Assembly (NCBI GenBank): GCA_037176705.1
Contig: CM073887.1
Span: 56,815,001 to 56,879,000, forward strand
Source of the DNA: Molossus alvarezi
Taxonomy: Eukaryota; Chordata; Mammalia; Chiroptera; Molossidae
DNA length: 64,000 bases
Direction of reading: 5' to 3'
The translations under genes and the position numbers were made by a program. The notes under the pieces were generated by a model. The model searched no databases and was not told the origin of the DNA. It saw only the letters and a list, made by a program, of their open reading frames with translations. Below, piece after piece: positions 1 to 11,611 of this stretch; position 1 is the stretch's first letter; each line of letters opens with the position of its first letter.

Positions 1-32
1 CCCTTTTCTTTTAAATATTGGTCAATATTCCA

Positions 33-836
33 AAATGGCAGCGGAATGAATGGAAGCTACACAGACCGTCTCCCAGAACCAAACTGGAATTACAACTATA
101 ACACAGACAAATCGATGGGAAAAAGCAACAGAAAAGCAGCTTGTAAGGACCATATAACCAGGGACACTGACTCGATCGTGGGAGGATTGCGAAGGTGCAA
201 GATGGGGGTTGGGAGCCCACAGACAGCAGCGGCCATAGCTGTGAGCAGCGCCTTCGGGTTACACTCACAGGCGGCCCCACAGCGCAGAGCTGGGACAGAG
301 GTTAAAAAAGCCACAGCCACTCACCTTGGGCTCCAGCAGAGGGAGGGCACACTGGACTAGAACTGTGTGGGGACAGTCGGGATTTGGAGGGGGCTCAGAG
401 CTTTACTGAGTTGCTGCCACGTAGGACGGTGGCCATATTGCTCCTTCCCAGGGCTCTGGGGAGAGGCGGCCGCTCCCTCGGAGATCTAACCCCACCCTGT
501 GGGCCGTTGAAATGCTAATTGAGGCTCATTATCAACAGCATCTGCCTCACCCTCAGGAAAACCCCTTATGCTGAGCACCTGAGAGAGTTTTTCAATCAAC
601 TGACAACCGAAAACTCTTCAAGTAACCTCAACTGCTAGCCTCTAGGCAAAAAGCTAGAGGATAACAGTACCTTTCCTGGGCAAGCAAGTTTAACCTGGAA
701 AGTAAGACTTGACTGTGGTGTTTAATGTGGGGCCTCCCTCGCTCATCTAAACCCAGGAGAGGGAGCCACAAACAGCAGAACAAGAATACCCACAGGGAAA
801 ACTTGACTGGCTGCAGAGACTACTTCGATAACCAAA
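33..836 (+). promoter_or_regulatory. L1-A 5'UTR (older, non-monomeric type)
   Basis: About 800 bp upstream of ORF1. It aligns by eye with 5'UTRs of the older L1 copies at 36697, 35295-36140 (minus) and 55314-56157 (minus). Landmarks are the 5' module with 'cagaccgtctcccag', a central part with 'ggaactgtgtggggaca'-like text, and the 3' part with 'aaacccaggagagggagcca' immediately before ORF1. It would have acted as an internal RNA polymerase II promoter. The 19-bp repeat block seen in L1-G is reduced here to about one unit (near 222-255). Confidence 0.75.
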
Positions 837-1713
837 ATGGTGAAACAAAGAAACAGAAGCCAAATGAAAGAAAAGAGACCTCCACTGAAGATGAGATCAA
901 TGTGGGACAGTTAGGCAAGTTAACAGAGCTAAAATTTAGAGCCATGATCTTGAGGAAGCTCAACAGCATGACTAAGGACATAGAGAAACTGAAAACAAAC
1001 CACTTGGAAATTAACCACCAAGAAGACATAAAAAATGACTTATCAGAATTGAAACACACATTGGAAGGTTTAAAAAGCAGAGTAGGGGAAGCTGAGGACC
1101 GGATCAGTAAATTAGAAGACAGGGTAGAAAAGATCAACCAATCAGAAAACAAAAAGAAAAAAACGATTAAAAAACAGGAAGACAGCTTAAGAGATCTGTG
1201 GGACAACTGGAAACGTAATAATATTCACATCATAGGAGTCACCGAAAAAGAAGAAAATGATCAAGGGTTCGAGAATATATTTGAAGAAATACTGACAGGA
1301 AACTTCCTTAATTAGGTGAAGGAAGAAGGGATTCAAGTTCAAGAAGCACAGAGAGCCCCAAGTAAGAAGAACCCAAACAGGCCCACACCAACACACATAG
1401 TAATCAAACTGCCAAAAATTAAAGACAAAGAGAGAACCCTAAAAGCAGCAAGAGATAAGCAACAGGTTACTTACAAAGGAAACCCCATAAGGCTCTCAAC
1501 TGACTGCTTACAAGAAACACTACAGGCCAGAAAGGAATGGCAAGAAGTAATCAAGGTCATGAAAAACGAGGATCTGAATCCAAAACTACTCTAACCAGCA
1601 AGGCTATCATTCAAAATCGAAGGTCAAATAAAGAGTTTCCCAGACAAAAAAAGCTAAAGAAATACATTAGCACCAAACCAGCACTGCAAGAAATGTTAAA
1701 AGGACTATTGTAG
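837..1713 (+). pseudogene. L1-A ORF1 (RNA-binding chaperone), broken
   Basis: Homologous to the intact ORF1 at 14209-15111: the acidic N-terminus, the coiled-coil heptads (with 'GEAEDRISKLEDR'), the RRM region and the C-terminal domain are all recognisable. It is damaged: the ATG at 837 is out of frame with the long frame read through 725-1315 (one base lost near 870), a TAG replaces a leucine codon at about 1313-1315, and another stop ends the frame near 1592. The original stop would lie at 1711-1713. The protein would have been the trimeric nucleic-acid chaperone that coats L1 RNA. No functional product is expected. Confidence 0.85.
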
Positions 1714-4208
1714 TTAGTAGAAGAAATGGGAAGAAAAATAGAACCACACTAAACAAAAATGGCAATAAACAACTACATATCAATAATCACCTTAAATGTA
1801 AATGGACTGAATGCTCCGATAAAAAGACAGAGTAGCTGATAGGATGAGAAAGCATGACTCATCTATATGTTGTTTACAAGAGACCCACCTCACAACAAAA
1901 GACTCACATAGGTTGAAAGTGAAGGGATGGAAAAAAAAATGTTCTAAGCAAATGGGAAGCAAAAAAAAAAGCTGGGATAGCAACACTTATATCTGATAAA
2001 TGAGATTTCAAAATGAAGGCCATAACTAGAGACAAAGAAGGCCACTACATAATATTGAAAGGATCTATCCAACAGGAAGATATAACCTTGATAAACATAT
2101 ATGCACCCAATATAGGACCACCAAAATATATTAAAAATATTCTGGAGGACTTCCAAGGAGAAATCGACAGCAATGCAATCATAGCAGAGAACTTCAACAC
2201 CCAGTTGACATCACTGAATAGATGCTCTATACAAAAAATTAGCAAGGAAACAGAGACTCTAAATGAAGCACTAGACCAAATGGATTTAATAGATATCTAC
2301 AGAGATTTACACCCCAAAACTACAGAATTCACATTCTTCTCAAGTGCACATGGGACATTATCAAAAATAGAACACATGATAGGACACAAACTAAGTCTCT
2401 ACAAGTTCAAGAAGACTGAAATCATATCAAGCATCTTCTCAGATCACAATGGCATGAAACTAGAAATCAATTGCAATAAGAACATGCAAAGACATTTGAA
2501 CACATGGAGGCTAAATAGCATGTTATTAAACAATGAATGGGTTACCGAGGAGATCAAGAAAGAAATTAAAAACTTCCTGGAAACCAATGAAAATGAACAC
2601 ACAACAACACAAAATCTATGGGATGCAGCAAAAGCAGTTCTGACAGGGAAGTTCATAGCACTACAGGCCTACCTCAAAAAAACAAGAAAAACTTCTAATT
2701 GACTGTTTAACCTCACAACTTAAACAATTAGAAAGCAAACAAAAAGAAAACCCCAGAGCAAGTAGAAGGAAGAAAATAGTAAAGATCAAAGCAGAAATAA
2801 ATAATATAGAGACCAAAAAAACAATTCAAAAGATCAATGAAACGAGCTGGGTCTTTGAAAAGATAAACAAGGTTGATGGACCCTTAGCTACACTCACCAA
2901 GAAACAAAGAGAGAGAACCCAAATACACAAAATCAGAAATGAAGGAGGAGAAGTAACAACCGACACCACAGAAATACAAAAGATTGTTAACAGCTACTAT
3001 GAACAATTATATGGCAACAAATTGGACAATCTAAGCGAAATGGACAAATTTCTAGAAACACATACTCTCCCAAAACTGGACTGGGAAGAGATAGAAAACT
3101 TGAATGGACGAATAACAACTAAGAAAATTGAAGAGGTAATCAAGACTCTCCCAGCAAACAAAAGCCCTGGCCCAGTTGGCTTCAGGGGGGAGTTTTACCA
3201 AACATTCAAAAAGGAACTAACACTCATTCTCCTCAAACTATTTCAAAAAATTCAAGAAGAAGGAAGACTTTCAAACTCATTCTATGAGGCCAGCATAATT
3301 CTAATTTCAAAACCAGGAAAAGACACAACAAAGAAAGAAAACTACAGGCCAATATCTCTAATGAACATAGATGCCAAAATCCTGAACAAAATACTAGCAA
3401 AAACGGATAGAGCAATACATCAAAAGAATTAATCACCATGACCAAGTGGGATTCATTCCAGGGATGCAAAGCTGGTACAATAATCGCAAATCAATAAATG
3501 TGATACACCACATAAACAAAATGAAGAATAAAAACCACGTGATCATATCAATAGACGCTGAAAAGGCATTAGACAAAATCCAGCATTTATTTCTGATAAA
3601 AATGCTCAACAATGTGGAAATAGAGGGATCATATCTCAACATAATAAAGGCTATATATGAAAGACCTATAGCCAACATCATATTCAATGGGCAGAAACAA
3701 AAACATTTCCATTAAGAACAAAAACAAGACAGGGATGTCCACTTTCGCCACTCTTATTTAACATAGTAATGGAAGTCTTAGCCACAGCAATCAGACAGAA
3801 AGAAAAAATATAAAGGATCCAAATTGGAAAGGAGGAAGTGAAACTGTCATTATTCGCAGACGACATGATACTATACGTAGAAAACCCCAAACACTCCATC
3901 AAAAATTTACTAGACTTAATAAATGAATTTGGCAAAGTAGCAGGATACAAAATTAATGTCAAGAAATCGATGGCATTCTTATACACCAATTATGAAGTCA
4001 CAAAAAGAGAAATTAAATAGAAATCCCATTTACCATCGTGGCAAAAAAATTAAGATACCTAGGAATAAACTTAACTAAAGAAGTAAAGAACCTATTGGCT
4101 GAAAACTACAAGACATTGCAAAAAAAAAAATAGAGGAAGATACAAAAAAGTGGAGGCACATACCTTGTTCATGGATTGGAAGAATTAACGTCATTAAAAT
4201 GTCCATAC

Positions 4209-4631
4209 TACCCAAAGCAATATAAAGTACTATGCAGCGGTAAGAAAGAGAGATCTCTTATCCTTTGAGACGACATGGAGGGACCTGGAAAGTATTATCC
4301 TAAGCGAAAGAAGCCAAGCAGAAAAAGACAAATACCACATGATCTCACTTATATATGGAATATAATGAACATAACAGTCTGAGGAATACAGTAGACCCAG
4401 ACACATGGAAATAGGGCACAGACTGACATCCCTCAGAAGAGGGGATGGGGGGTGGGAGGGTGGGAAGAGATAAACCACAGAACTTATATGCATGTATGCA
4501 TGACCAATGGACATGGACAACTAAGCCGGGGACAGGGTGGAGGGGAGGTGGTGTGGGCCGTGCCAAGGGGGTAAAAAGGTAAAATATCTGTAACAAAAAA
4601 ATAAATAAAAATTCATAAAAAAAAAAAAAGA
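4209..4631 (+). mobile_element. 5'-truncated L1 nested inside L1-A ORF2
   Basis: ORF2 text of L1-A reads up to 'cccaaagcaata' (about 4208) and resumes at 4632 with 'attcaatgcaatcc', the next bases in the consensus. Between them lie the last ORF2 codons of a different L1 ('tactatgcagcggtaag'), its complete 3'UTR with a G-rich run, and an A tail (4593-4630). This is a classic 5'-truncated insertion in the same orientation as its host element. A clear TSD cannot be separated from the A tail. Confidence 0.88.
4436..4470 (+). other. G-rich L1 3'UTR motif, potential G-quadruplex
   Basis: The 3'UTR has five or more closely spaced runs of three or more G ('aggggatggggggtggga', then 'gggtggg'). Comparable runs occur at 6146-6172 and 8209-8238 in other copies, and on the minus strand in inverted copies. 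A G-rich 3'UTR tract able to form a quadruplex is a known property of mammalian L1s. Folding is inferred, not shown. Confidence 0.6.
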
Positions 4632-5984
4632 TTCAATGCAATCCTCATCAAAATGTCAATGACATTTTTCACAGAACTAGAACAAATACTTCAAAAGTTC
4701 ATATGGAACCAAAAAAGTCTCTGAATAGCCACAGCAATTTTGAAAAAGAAGGACAAAGTAGGTGGGATCACAATACCAGATATCTGGTTATACTACAAAG
4801 TGACTGTAATCAAAACAGCCTGGTACTGGCACAAGAACAGGCATATAGACCAGTGGAACAGAAGAGAGAACCCAGAAATGGACTCAAGGCAATATGCTCA
4901 ATTAATATTTGACAAAGGTGGCAAGAGCATACAGTGGAGTAAGGACAGCCTCTTTAATAAATGGTGCTGGGAAAATTGGACAGCTACATGCAAAATAATG
5001 AAACTAGATCATCAACTTACACCATACACAAAAATAAACTCAAAATGAATAAAAGACTTAAATGTGACCAGTGAATCCATAAAAATTCTAGAAGAAAATG
5101 TAGGCATCAAAATTTTGGACATCATACGCAGCAAAATTTTCACTGATATATCACTTAAGGCAACAAAAACAAAAGGAAAAAATGAACACATGGGACTACA
5201 TCAAACTAAAAATCATCTGCACAGCAAAAGAAACAATTATCAAAATGGAAAGGCAGTCCACTTTATGGGAGAACATCATTGCCAATGATATATCAGATAA
5301 GGGGTTAATTTCCAATATATAGAGGGTGCTCATACAACTCAACAAAAGGAAGACAAAGAACCCAATCAAAAAATGGGTAGAGGACTTAAATAGACACCTC
5401 TCCAAACAGGACATACAAATGGCCAAGAGACATATGAAGAAATGCTCAACATCACTAATCATCAGAGAGATGCAAATTAAAACAACAATGAGGTATCTCC
5501 TCACACCTGTCAGAATGGCCGCCACCAACAAATCATCAAACAACAAGTGTTGGCGAGGGTGTGGAGAAAAGGGGACTCTAATACACTGCTGATGGGAATG
5601 CAGACTGGTGCAGCCACTGTGGAAAACAATATGGTGTTATCTCAAAAAATTAAAAATTGAACTTCAATTTGACATAGTGATCCCACTTCTCGGAAAATAC
5701 CGTAAGAAGCCTGAAACCCCAATCAGAAAGAATATATGTACTCCCATGTTCATAGCTGCACTATTTACAAGAGCTAAGATCTGGAAACAGCCCAAGTGTC
5801 CATCAGTAGATGAATGGATAAAAAAGCAGTGCTATATATATACAATGGAGTACTATGCAGCTGTAAGAAAGATCTCTTATCCTTTGAGACAACATGGAGA
5901 GACCTGGAAAGCATTATCCTAAGTGAAATAAGCCAAGCACGAAAAGACAAATACCACATGATCTCACTTATATACAGAATATAA

Positions 5985-6246
5985 TGAACATAACAGTCTG
6001 AGGATTACGGTAGACCCAGAAACATGGAAGTAGGGCACAGACTGACATCCCTCAGAAGAGGGGTTGGGCGGTGGAACGAGATAAACCACAGAACTTATAT
6101 GCATGTATGCATAACCAATGGACATGGACAACAAAGCCGGGGGACAGGGTGGGGGGAGGGGGGGATGGGGAGGAGGATGTCAATGGGGTAAAAAAGGAGA
6201 AACATCTGTAACAGAAAAATAAAAAATTATAATAAATAAAATAAAA
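5985..6246 (+). other. L1-A 3'UTR and A-rich tail
   Basis: It follows the ORF2 stop. It contains the conserved 'aacataacagtctgagga' block, 'gacatggacaacaaagc', a long G-rich tract at 6146-6180, and a simple tail of A with scattered T ('aataaataaaataaaat'). It ends at the right TSD (6247-6264). Confidence 0.8.
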
Positions 6247-6264
6247 TAAATATTAGCCAAATTA

Positions 6265-7882
6265 TCTAGGTGAATAAATAAATCTAGTATTAACCACAAC
6301 ATGATATAGATAATTTAGATTTAAACAAAGGGATAATATGATTCCTAATGTTTACAGTAACGTATCTTATACATATACAATGTATTTTTAAAGGAATGAA
6401 AAATGGATTGAGGCTATTTTTTTCTTGCATTTTAAATTGACCAAGGGGACATTCTGTTCAAAATGTACTGAAGTTACAGTTTCTGGGTTTTTTTCTTTAT
6501 TTCTCTTATAATGCTTGAAATGTCTATTTACAAAGGCAGTGTAAAATGTTACACGTTTATAAAAAGTGTTCTTTTTGTTTGACTGACAATTCATTCTTCA
6601 TTCTTTATAATAACATTTCCACTAGACATCTTGTGAGTTAAGTAAAAAAACAAAAAGAATTGTGTTGTATTTATGGATGAATTCAAAACATGATTTTTTT
6701 ATATTTTAGAAAATAAAAAATCATTTAATTCTTCATTTTATATTTCAAAATAACACATTTTGTTTTGATATATAACTCCTTGAATGATATCTTAGGTAAC
6801 AGCTCTTTTAGAGATTTTAGGCTGTGGCTTATAGTAGAATGTTGTCTTTATTAATGATACACACTTGATATCCTGCACAGTGTTCAGGATCTGATACATC
6901 AAGTAACCAAACATTTCCAGAACAGTTTATATGCACTTGCTCTGTATTTATTATCTGGGTATGAGAAATATAGGTCTCAAGCTTTCGTGGCACCCACAGG
7001 TTACCTTGACGATGACATATGCTACATTGCATGGCAGACTTCAGCATGTTCCACTAGGAGATCACAGAATGAGATTGTCTCGCCAAGTCCTGGATGGTAA
7101 AATAAGGCGTACATTGCAGTGAGTGCCACTGTGGAGTCTAATAAAATGAGCACAGACAGACCGGAGTTTACACATCATGGACAAGCAATGATGATTATAA
7201 AATGGATGTACTGAAAATGGATGAGTGAAGGCATGAATCAGGAACAGTAGTGCACTAGGACCCTGTTGCCAATCCCCTTGGTTTCTTTTTACTGAAAAAT
7301 ATTTGTGAAATAGCATCATCATAGTGTAGTTGTGTAGTTGTGTATTTTCTACCTGTCTGATGGGAAATGACTCTTTGTGAGCAAAACAATCAATTAAAGC
7401 AGTAAATAGGCTTTCCTTCCTGTAGAATTTTCCTGAATCCTGAAAAGCAACTCTGGCTACACACAGATTGAGGTGTCTGCAAAGGGGAAAAGTCATTGGT
7501 AATAATTTTCCATATTATTAGCAGCTTTGAGAGTATATCTATTATTTCTTGCCTCCTAAAACAGAACTTTGACTTTAATGAAGTTTATCACTGTCATATG
7601 ATCAACTCCCGCTGTGCTGATATTACCTAGATATCATATTACGGGTTACTATGATGATCTTTCCTCTTTTAAGGTGTTTGACAAATATTAACAAGGTACC
7701 AGATCACTTGTTTTGTACTTGTGTTCACAGTACATAAAAACAGAATAAGGAGTCTGACTAAATGTGATTAAAGATTAAACTTCAGGGATATGGACAGACA
7801 CATTTGGTGTATATATACATATATGAACGTTTAACTTCATTCATTTTACTCATTTGACCACTGCAAGGATATACCCACAGTT
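6265..7882. other. AT-rich intergenic DNA, no recognised gene
   Basis: Sequence not recognised as L1 or SINE. It is AT-rich in its first 600 bp. Two short open frames lie on the minus strand: 7496-7062 (144 aa) and 7047-6829 (72 aa, Cys-containing, preceded on the minus strand by the acceptor-like 'tctgtgatctcctag'). Neither resembles a family I can name, they are in different frames, and no polyadenylation signal or donor site convincingly frames them. I treat this as unannotated intergenic DNA; an exon or an old gene remnant cannot be excluded. Confidence 0.5.
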
Positions 7883-7896
7883 AAAAAGAATAGCTT

Positions 7897-8316
7897 GTGG
7901 TACATATACACAATGGAGTACTATGCACCTGTAAGAAAGAAAGATCTCTTATCCTTTGAGACGACATGGAGGGACCTGGAAAGTATTATTCTAAGCAAAA
8001 CAAGCCAAGCAGAGAAAGACAAGTATCATATGATCTCACTTGTTTGTGTAATATAATGAACATAACAGTCTGAGGAATGGGGTGGTCCCAGAGACATGGA
8101 AGTGGGGTACAGACTGACAATCCCCAGAAGAGGGGGTGGTGGGGGAGAGATAAACCACAGAACTTATATGCATGTGTGCATGAACAATGGACATGGACAA
8201 CAAAGCTGGGGACAAGGTGGGGAGGGAGGGTGAGGGGGGAATCAGTAGGGGAAAAAGGAGAACGATCTATAACAAATATTAATTAATTAAAAATAAATAA
8301 AACATATGTTAATAAG
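7897..8316 (+). mobile_element. 5'-truncated L1 3' end
   Basis: Starts within the last ORF2 codons ('gtggtacatatacacaatgg') and continues through the stop, the 3'UTR with its G-rich tract (8209-8238) and an A/T-rich tail. It is flanked by a clear target-site duplication, 7883-7896 (aaaaagaatagctt) and 8317-8331 (aaaaaggaatagctt), which differ by one base. This fixes both ends of the insertion. Confidence 0.95.
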
Positions 8317-8331
8317 AAAAAGGAATAGCTT

Positions 8332-8791
8332 ATACAGCCTGCTGTCTATAGGCATTTGTTCAGAAGGTGTGTAGGTGAGATTACAGGGAATGAGTGGAGA
8401 TGTGAATTTAATGCTCAGTGAAAGGGGTACACATTCGATCTCATACAGGATCTGTTCAGATTCCTCTGAGATGTTTGTCTCCAGTATTGAAATGACTACA
8501 TACCTCTGTGAATCCAATAGGCCATTCTACCATTTTGTCATTTTTGACCAAGCCTTGATCATGTGGACTCAGACAAACTCTCCTACTTGAACTAGCAGCC
8601 CAACTCCACTCCTTGTCAAAACAATGAGGGCGTAATCGAATGCAATCACAAGATTTCAGAATGTTGCCCAGAAGGTGGCTGAGGCATGGGCTGTGGTGCA
8701 ACCCTGACAAAGTCCACTTGAGGCTTATTGGAAGCTAATTTTTATACTTAAAAAATGGCTCAACACGGGGTTGTTCATTCTTTTGGCCTTT
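8332..8791. other. Intergenic DNA, nothing recognised
   Basis: Moderately AT-rich unique-looking sequence between an L1 fragment and a Ves SINE. No repeat family, RNA gene or convincing coding frame was recognised. Confidence 0.5.
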
Positions 8792-8803
8792 AGACGTGTT
8801 TTA

Positions 8804-9070
8804 TTTTTATTATTATTTTTTTTAATCCTCACCCGAGGACATTTTTCCATTCTTTGTTCAGGTAGAATGGGAGGGAGAGAGAGGAACAGAGAGAGAGAGA
8901 GAGAGAAACATCGACGCGAAAGGGACACATCGAGTGGCTGCCACCCTCACGACCCAACTGGGGCCAGGGACAAACTACAACCGAGTTACGTGCCCTTAGC
9001 GGGAACCGAACCCGGGTCTCTCAGGACCGCAGGCCGACGCTCTAACCGCTGAGCCAAACCGGCCAGGGCT
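8804..9070 (-). mobile_element. Ves-type tRNA-derived SINE
   Basis: Read on the minus strand it starts 'agccctggccggtttggctc', has a tRNA-like head with A box and B box, a tRNA-unrelated middle, a (GA)n stretch, the tail block 'cctcgggtgagga' and an A-rich end. A perfect 12-bp TSD, agacgtgtttta, lies at 8792-8803 and 9071-9082. It would be transcribed by RNA polymerase III and moved in trans by L1 proteins. The well-kept promoter boxes suggest a relatively young copy. This family is the main evidence for a bat host. Confidence 0.95.
9002..9056 (-). promoter_or_regulatory. RNA polymerase III A and B boxes of the SINE
   Basis: On the minus strand the A box is TGGCTCAGCGG (9056-9046) and the B box is GGTTCGGTTCC (9012-9002), close to the tRNA consensus and correctly spaced. 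They form an internal Pol III promoter. Confidence 0.8.
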
Positions 9071-9082
9071 AGACGTGTTTTA

Positions 9083-9552
9083 GTGGGAGTGTGGTTGTCT
9101 TGTGATGAGGTATGGAACAATCTATGACAGTGTAAAAATTCACAATTTCTGGATCTTAAGAATGTTTGGATTCAGTCAGTTACCCCTCAAATCTCAGGGG
9201 CTCATGGAACGCTGTGGTGGAGAACAAACCTTTATTGTTCAAGCATTTACTGTTTGTCTTCAATTACTTTGAACAGAAGCATTCTAAATACTCCAGAATT
9301 ACAGCTTAGAAAGAAGAATCACCTTTTGTTCTGAGTCAACTCTACATAAACTTGAAATTACATATTAACTATTCATAGTAGTATAAATAGAAAGTAAGTG
9401 GTAAATTAAATGTTTACATTAATTTTACACGTACATATTTGCCTTTCTCTACAAACTAATTTTTATGGATATATTTGTTTCATTTAATCAACAAATTTGA
9501 TTATGTATTCTCCCTCGATCATGAAGACAAGTGTTTATAAATATATTCTATA
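9083..9552. other. Intergenic DNA, nothing recognised
   Basis: AT-rich unique-looking sequence. No coding frame, repeat or RNA gene could be supported. Confidence 0.5.
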
Positions 9553-9720
9553 TATGGGCTGTGGAGTAGAGGAGCCTGGGTTAAAATCCAGACAAACCCA
9601 TTTACATCCAGGGGTGGCGGGCAGTCCTGAATTTATGTGCACATTTTTCTCACTATTAAAAACAGACTGCAGCCTCTGCTCCCATGATTCTTGCAGGATT
9701 TGTAAGAATAAGTATGTATA
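9553..9720 (+). repeat. MIR-like ancient SINE remnant
   Basis: 'gggctgtggagtagaggagc' followed by 'ctgggttaaaatccaga' resembles the tRNA-derived part of the mammalian MIR SINE, including a B-box-like GGTTAAAATCC. 'tttctcactattaaaa' and 'gcaggatttgtaagaata' further on are in the positions of the MIR core and 3' part. Strongly diverged; assigned by eye only. Confidence 0.45.
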
Positions 9721-10575
9721 GACAATTATTTTCCAGACTTACTTTTAGATATCATGTAGATCCCATTTCTGTGTTCAGAAAAAGGGTTTCATAGGGGTTT
9801 GGGGTACAGCACACACAGAAGTACAGATAAAGTAATTGGAGTCAGATATGGTTATCATGTCTATATTTTCTAGCATCACATACATCTCAAGGAAAAGTAT
9901 AGCTGTGACTATCTATGATCTCCCAAGGTTTCATCATGAGTTGTGCATGGATATTTTACATCATTTCATCATACATTAGAAAATACTTTTCTGGTACAAT
10001 TTCTATTTCATAGTTTGAAACTTAAGTACCCAATGACAGAAGTTTCCAAGTAGACATAATACTTACAGATAAGTCTATAAGCAGTGTGAAATAAACCTCC
10101 ATCCACTTTGCCCAATTTTATGGATCTTGAGACCAAAACATGTTCCTGATGTATCTCAGTATAATACCTCTGGTGCCATCTAGTGGTCAATGCATGTTCT
10201 GTTTCTGGAGGACATTTACCTGCCTGGGAAGAAACATGGGTTGGTCTGCATGTCCAGTAGCATCCATTCCATTTTCAGCAAAAATATTTCATACAGGGCT
10301 CAGAGCACAGTGTAGCCAGCATTATAGATGCATACTTGGATTCGGACAAGGTATTGGTATAAACTCTAGGGAAGAATTTGGTAGACAGTCTCTGAGTTTT
10401 CCATGTGGAGACCTAGTAAGTGAGTAATCAAACATGTAAAGCCATAATTTACTGCAGAAGAATCTTCTAGGTCATTTAGTAGAGTTAACTCTCCTGAGAA
10501 AGTTTTTAAAGGCAGGCATTTTTCTCTTATTTTAAACACTTTGTTTAATATTTGAAATGTGTGGGGTATGTTACA
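9721..10575. other. Intergenic DNA, nothing recognised
   Basis: Unique-looking sequence with no convincing coding frame. A 95-aa frame at 10140-10427 has no recognisable features. Confidence 0.5.
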
Positions 10576-10584
10576 GATGATTCT

Positions 10585-10651
10585 TTTTTTTTTTTTTAAT
10601 CCTCACCCGAGGATATTTTTACATTTATCTTTAGACAGAGTGGGAGGGGGG

Positions 10652-10695
<44 letters not shown>

Positions 10696-10825
10696 TGATG
10701 TGAGAGTGACACATCGATTGGGGACTATCTGCAACCGAGGTAGGAGTTCTTGGCCAGAATTGAATTTGGTACCCTTTGGTCTGCAGACCAACGCTCTAAC
10801 CATTCATCAAACCTGGCCAGGGCTG
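10585..10825 (-). mobile_element. Ves-type SINE, more diverged
   Basis: Minus-strand copy with a T-run (A tail) at 10585-10597, the 'cctcacccgagga' tail block, a long (GA)n tract at 10653-10691, and a diverged tRNA head ending 'ctggccagggc'. The B box is damaged ('gaattgaattt' in place of 'ggaaccgaacc'). A 9-bp TSD with one mismatch: 10576-10584 (gatgattct) and 10826-10834 (gatgaatct). Confidence 0.9.
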
Positions 10826-10834
10826 GATGAATCT

Positions 10835-11504
10835 CATTTAAATTAAATATATTGGGGATTTTCTTCTTCTGGTATGAAAAGAAGAGGCTTCCACTGAAAG
10901 AGTGTCGCTTGTGGTGCATCTCATACATACCAATATCCCATGTTTCTGCCATAATCCACACCTTCCCTGAAGCTAAATAGAATCCAGGCTACCTGCATCA
11001 CTACTCATTAACAAACCAGCCTTCCCATTTTCACTTTAAGTAGCTAATGACAGCTGAGTCTCATAATTAGCTAGAGGCCTTGGGGTTGTGTTTCTTGTGA
11101 CAGCTCATAGTGAGAGGTGCAGTCACTCCGATGTGAACCCATAAAGGGGAGGGTCAGCAAGGACACCAGGGTCCTGTCTGAACCTGTCTTGAATTTCAGC
11201 TGTGGCAGGATTCCTTGTTTAGCTCACATGAAAGGTTCTCAGGATTGAGAGGGAGAGACACAGAGAGCAGCGTTGGCTCATGCCTCCATCAACTGATGTT
11301 CTTTCCTCGAGGACCCGGGAATGAACATGGGGTGGGCTCTGGCCTCACCCTCCATCTTCCCCTTATGAGACATGTAACACCAGCAAGCTTTCTAAGCATG
11401 CACAGATCAACAAAGCCATACAAAGACTCTTCCAGCATTCCCATGCTGAGTCATTGGGCTTCGCTTCTTTTTATAAAACTTGAGAAATATCCTGGGAGCC
11501 CATT
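10835..11504. other. Intergenic DNA, nothing recognised
   Basis: Mixed-composition unique sequence. A 106-aa frame at 11215-11535 runs into the TG repeat and has no recognisable domain, so it is not called as a gene. Confidence 0.5.
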
Positions 11505-11529
11505 TGTGTGTATGTGTGTGTGTGTGTGT
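11505..11529. repeat. (TG)n microsatellite
   Basis: About 25 bp of TG dinucleotides with one TA interruption. A (GA)n run follows at 11578-11607 inside the neighbouring SINE remnant. Confidence 0.9.
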
Positions 11530-11530
11530 T

Positions 11531-11574
11531 TATAAATTGATATAGAAACAGAGAAAAAGGGGACAGGGAGAAAA

Positions 11575-11611
<37 letters not shown>

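Larger units (their letters stand above)
1759..5984 (+). pseudogene. L1-A ORF2 (endonuclease/reverse transcriptase), broken and interrupted
   Basis: It starts with ATG in 'aaaaatggcaataaac' after a spacer like that of the intact copy. The endonuclease part (about 1759-2480), RT part (including '[12 protein letters not shown]' near 3856) and Cys-rich C-terminus ('[14 protein letters not shown]' near 5547) are in the expected order. Open pieces are 2013-2702, 3022-3432, 3446-3715, 3838-4020, 4740-5048, 5326-5592 and 5608-5922. Early damage is a 2-base loss near 1827. At 4209-4631 another L1 3' fragment splits the RT/C-terminal junction. The natural stop would be at 5982-5984. No activity is expected. 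Confidence 0.9.
30..6246 (+). mobile_element. L1-A: old full-length LINE-1
   Basis: A full-length L1 in sense orientation with a 5'UTR that begins near 'aaaatggcagcgg', ORF1, ORF2, a G-rich 3'UTR and an A-rich tail (about 6186-6246). A diverged target-site duplication is visible: 12-29 resembles 6247-6264 (both begin 'taaatatt', about 13 of 18 match). This indicates insertion by target-primed reverse transcription. Both ORFs are broken by frameshifts and stops, so this is a dead, older copy. A 0.42-kb L1 fragment at 4209-4631 lies inside its ORF2. Its 5'UTR is the older type and lacks the GC-rich monomers of the copy at 13131. Confidence 0.93.

Noticed and set aside
8884..8910. CRISPR-like or satellite array from repeated short units in the window
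   Set aside because: The repeats are microsatellites, SINE tracts or L1 monomers. No direct repeat/spacer pattern exists, and the DNA is mammalian.
9002..9056. Functional tRNA gene suggested by A and B boxes
   Set aside because: The sequence lies in a SINE head with a TSD and A tail; no tRNA cloverleaf 3' half or CCA-end context was seen.
10140..10427. 95-aa plus frame in intergenic DNA
   Set aside because: No similarity recognised, ordinary composition, and length expected by chance.
10653..10691. Long GA tract as a promoter or regulatory GAGA site
   Set aside because: It is the GA-rich part of a Ves SINE; the same tract occurs in other copies.
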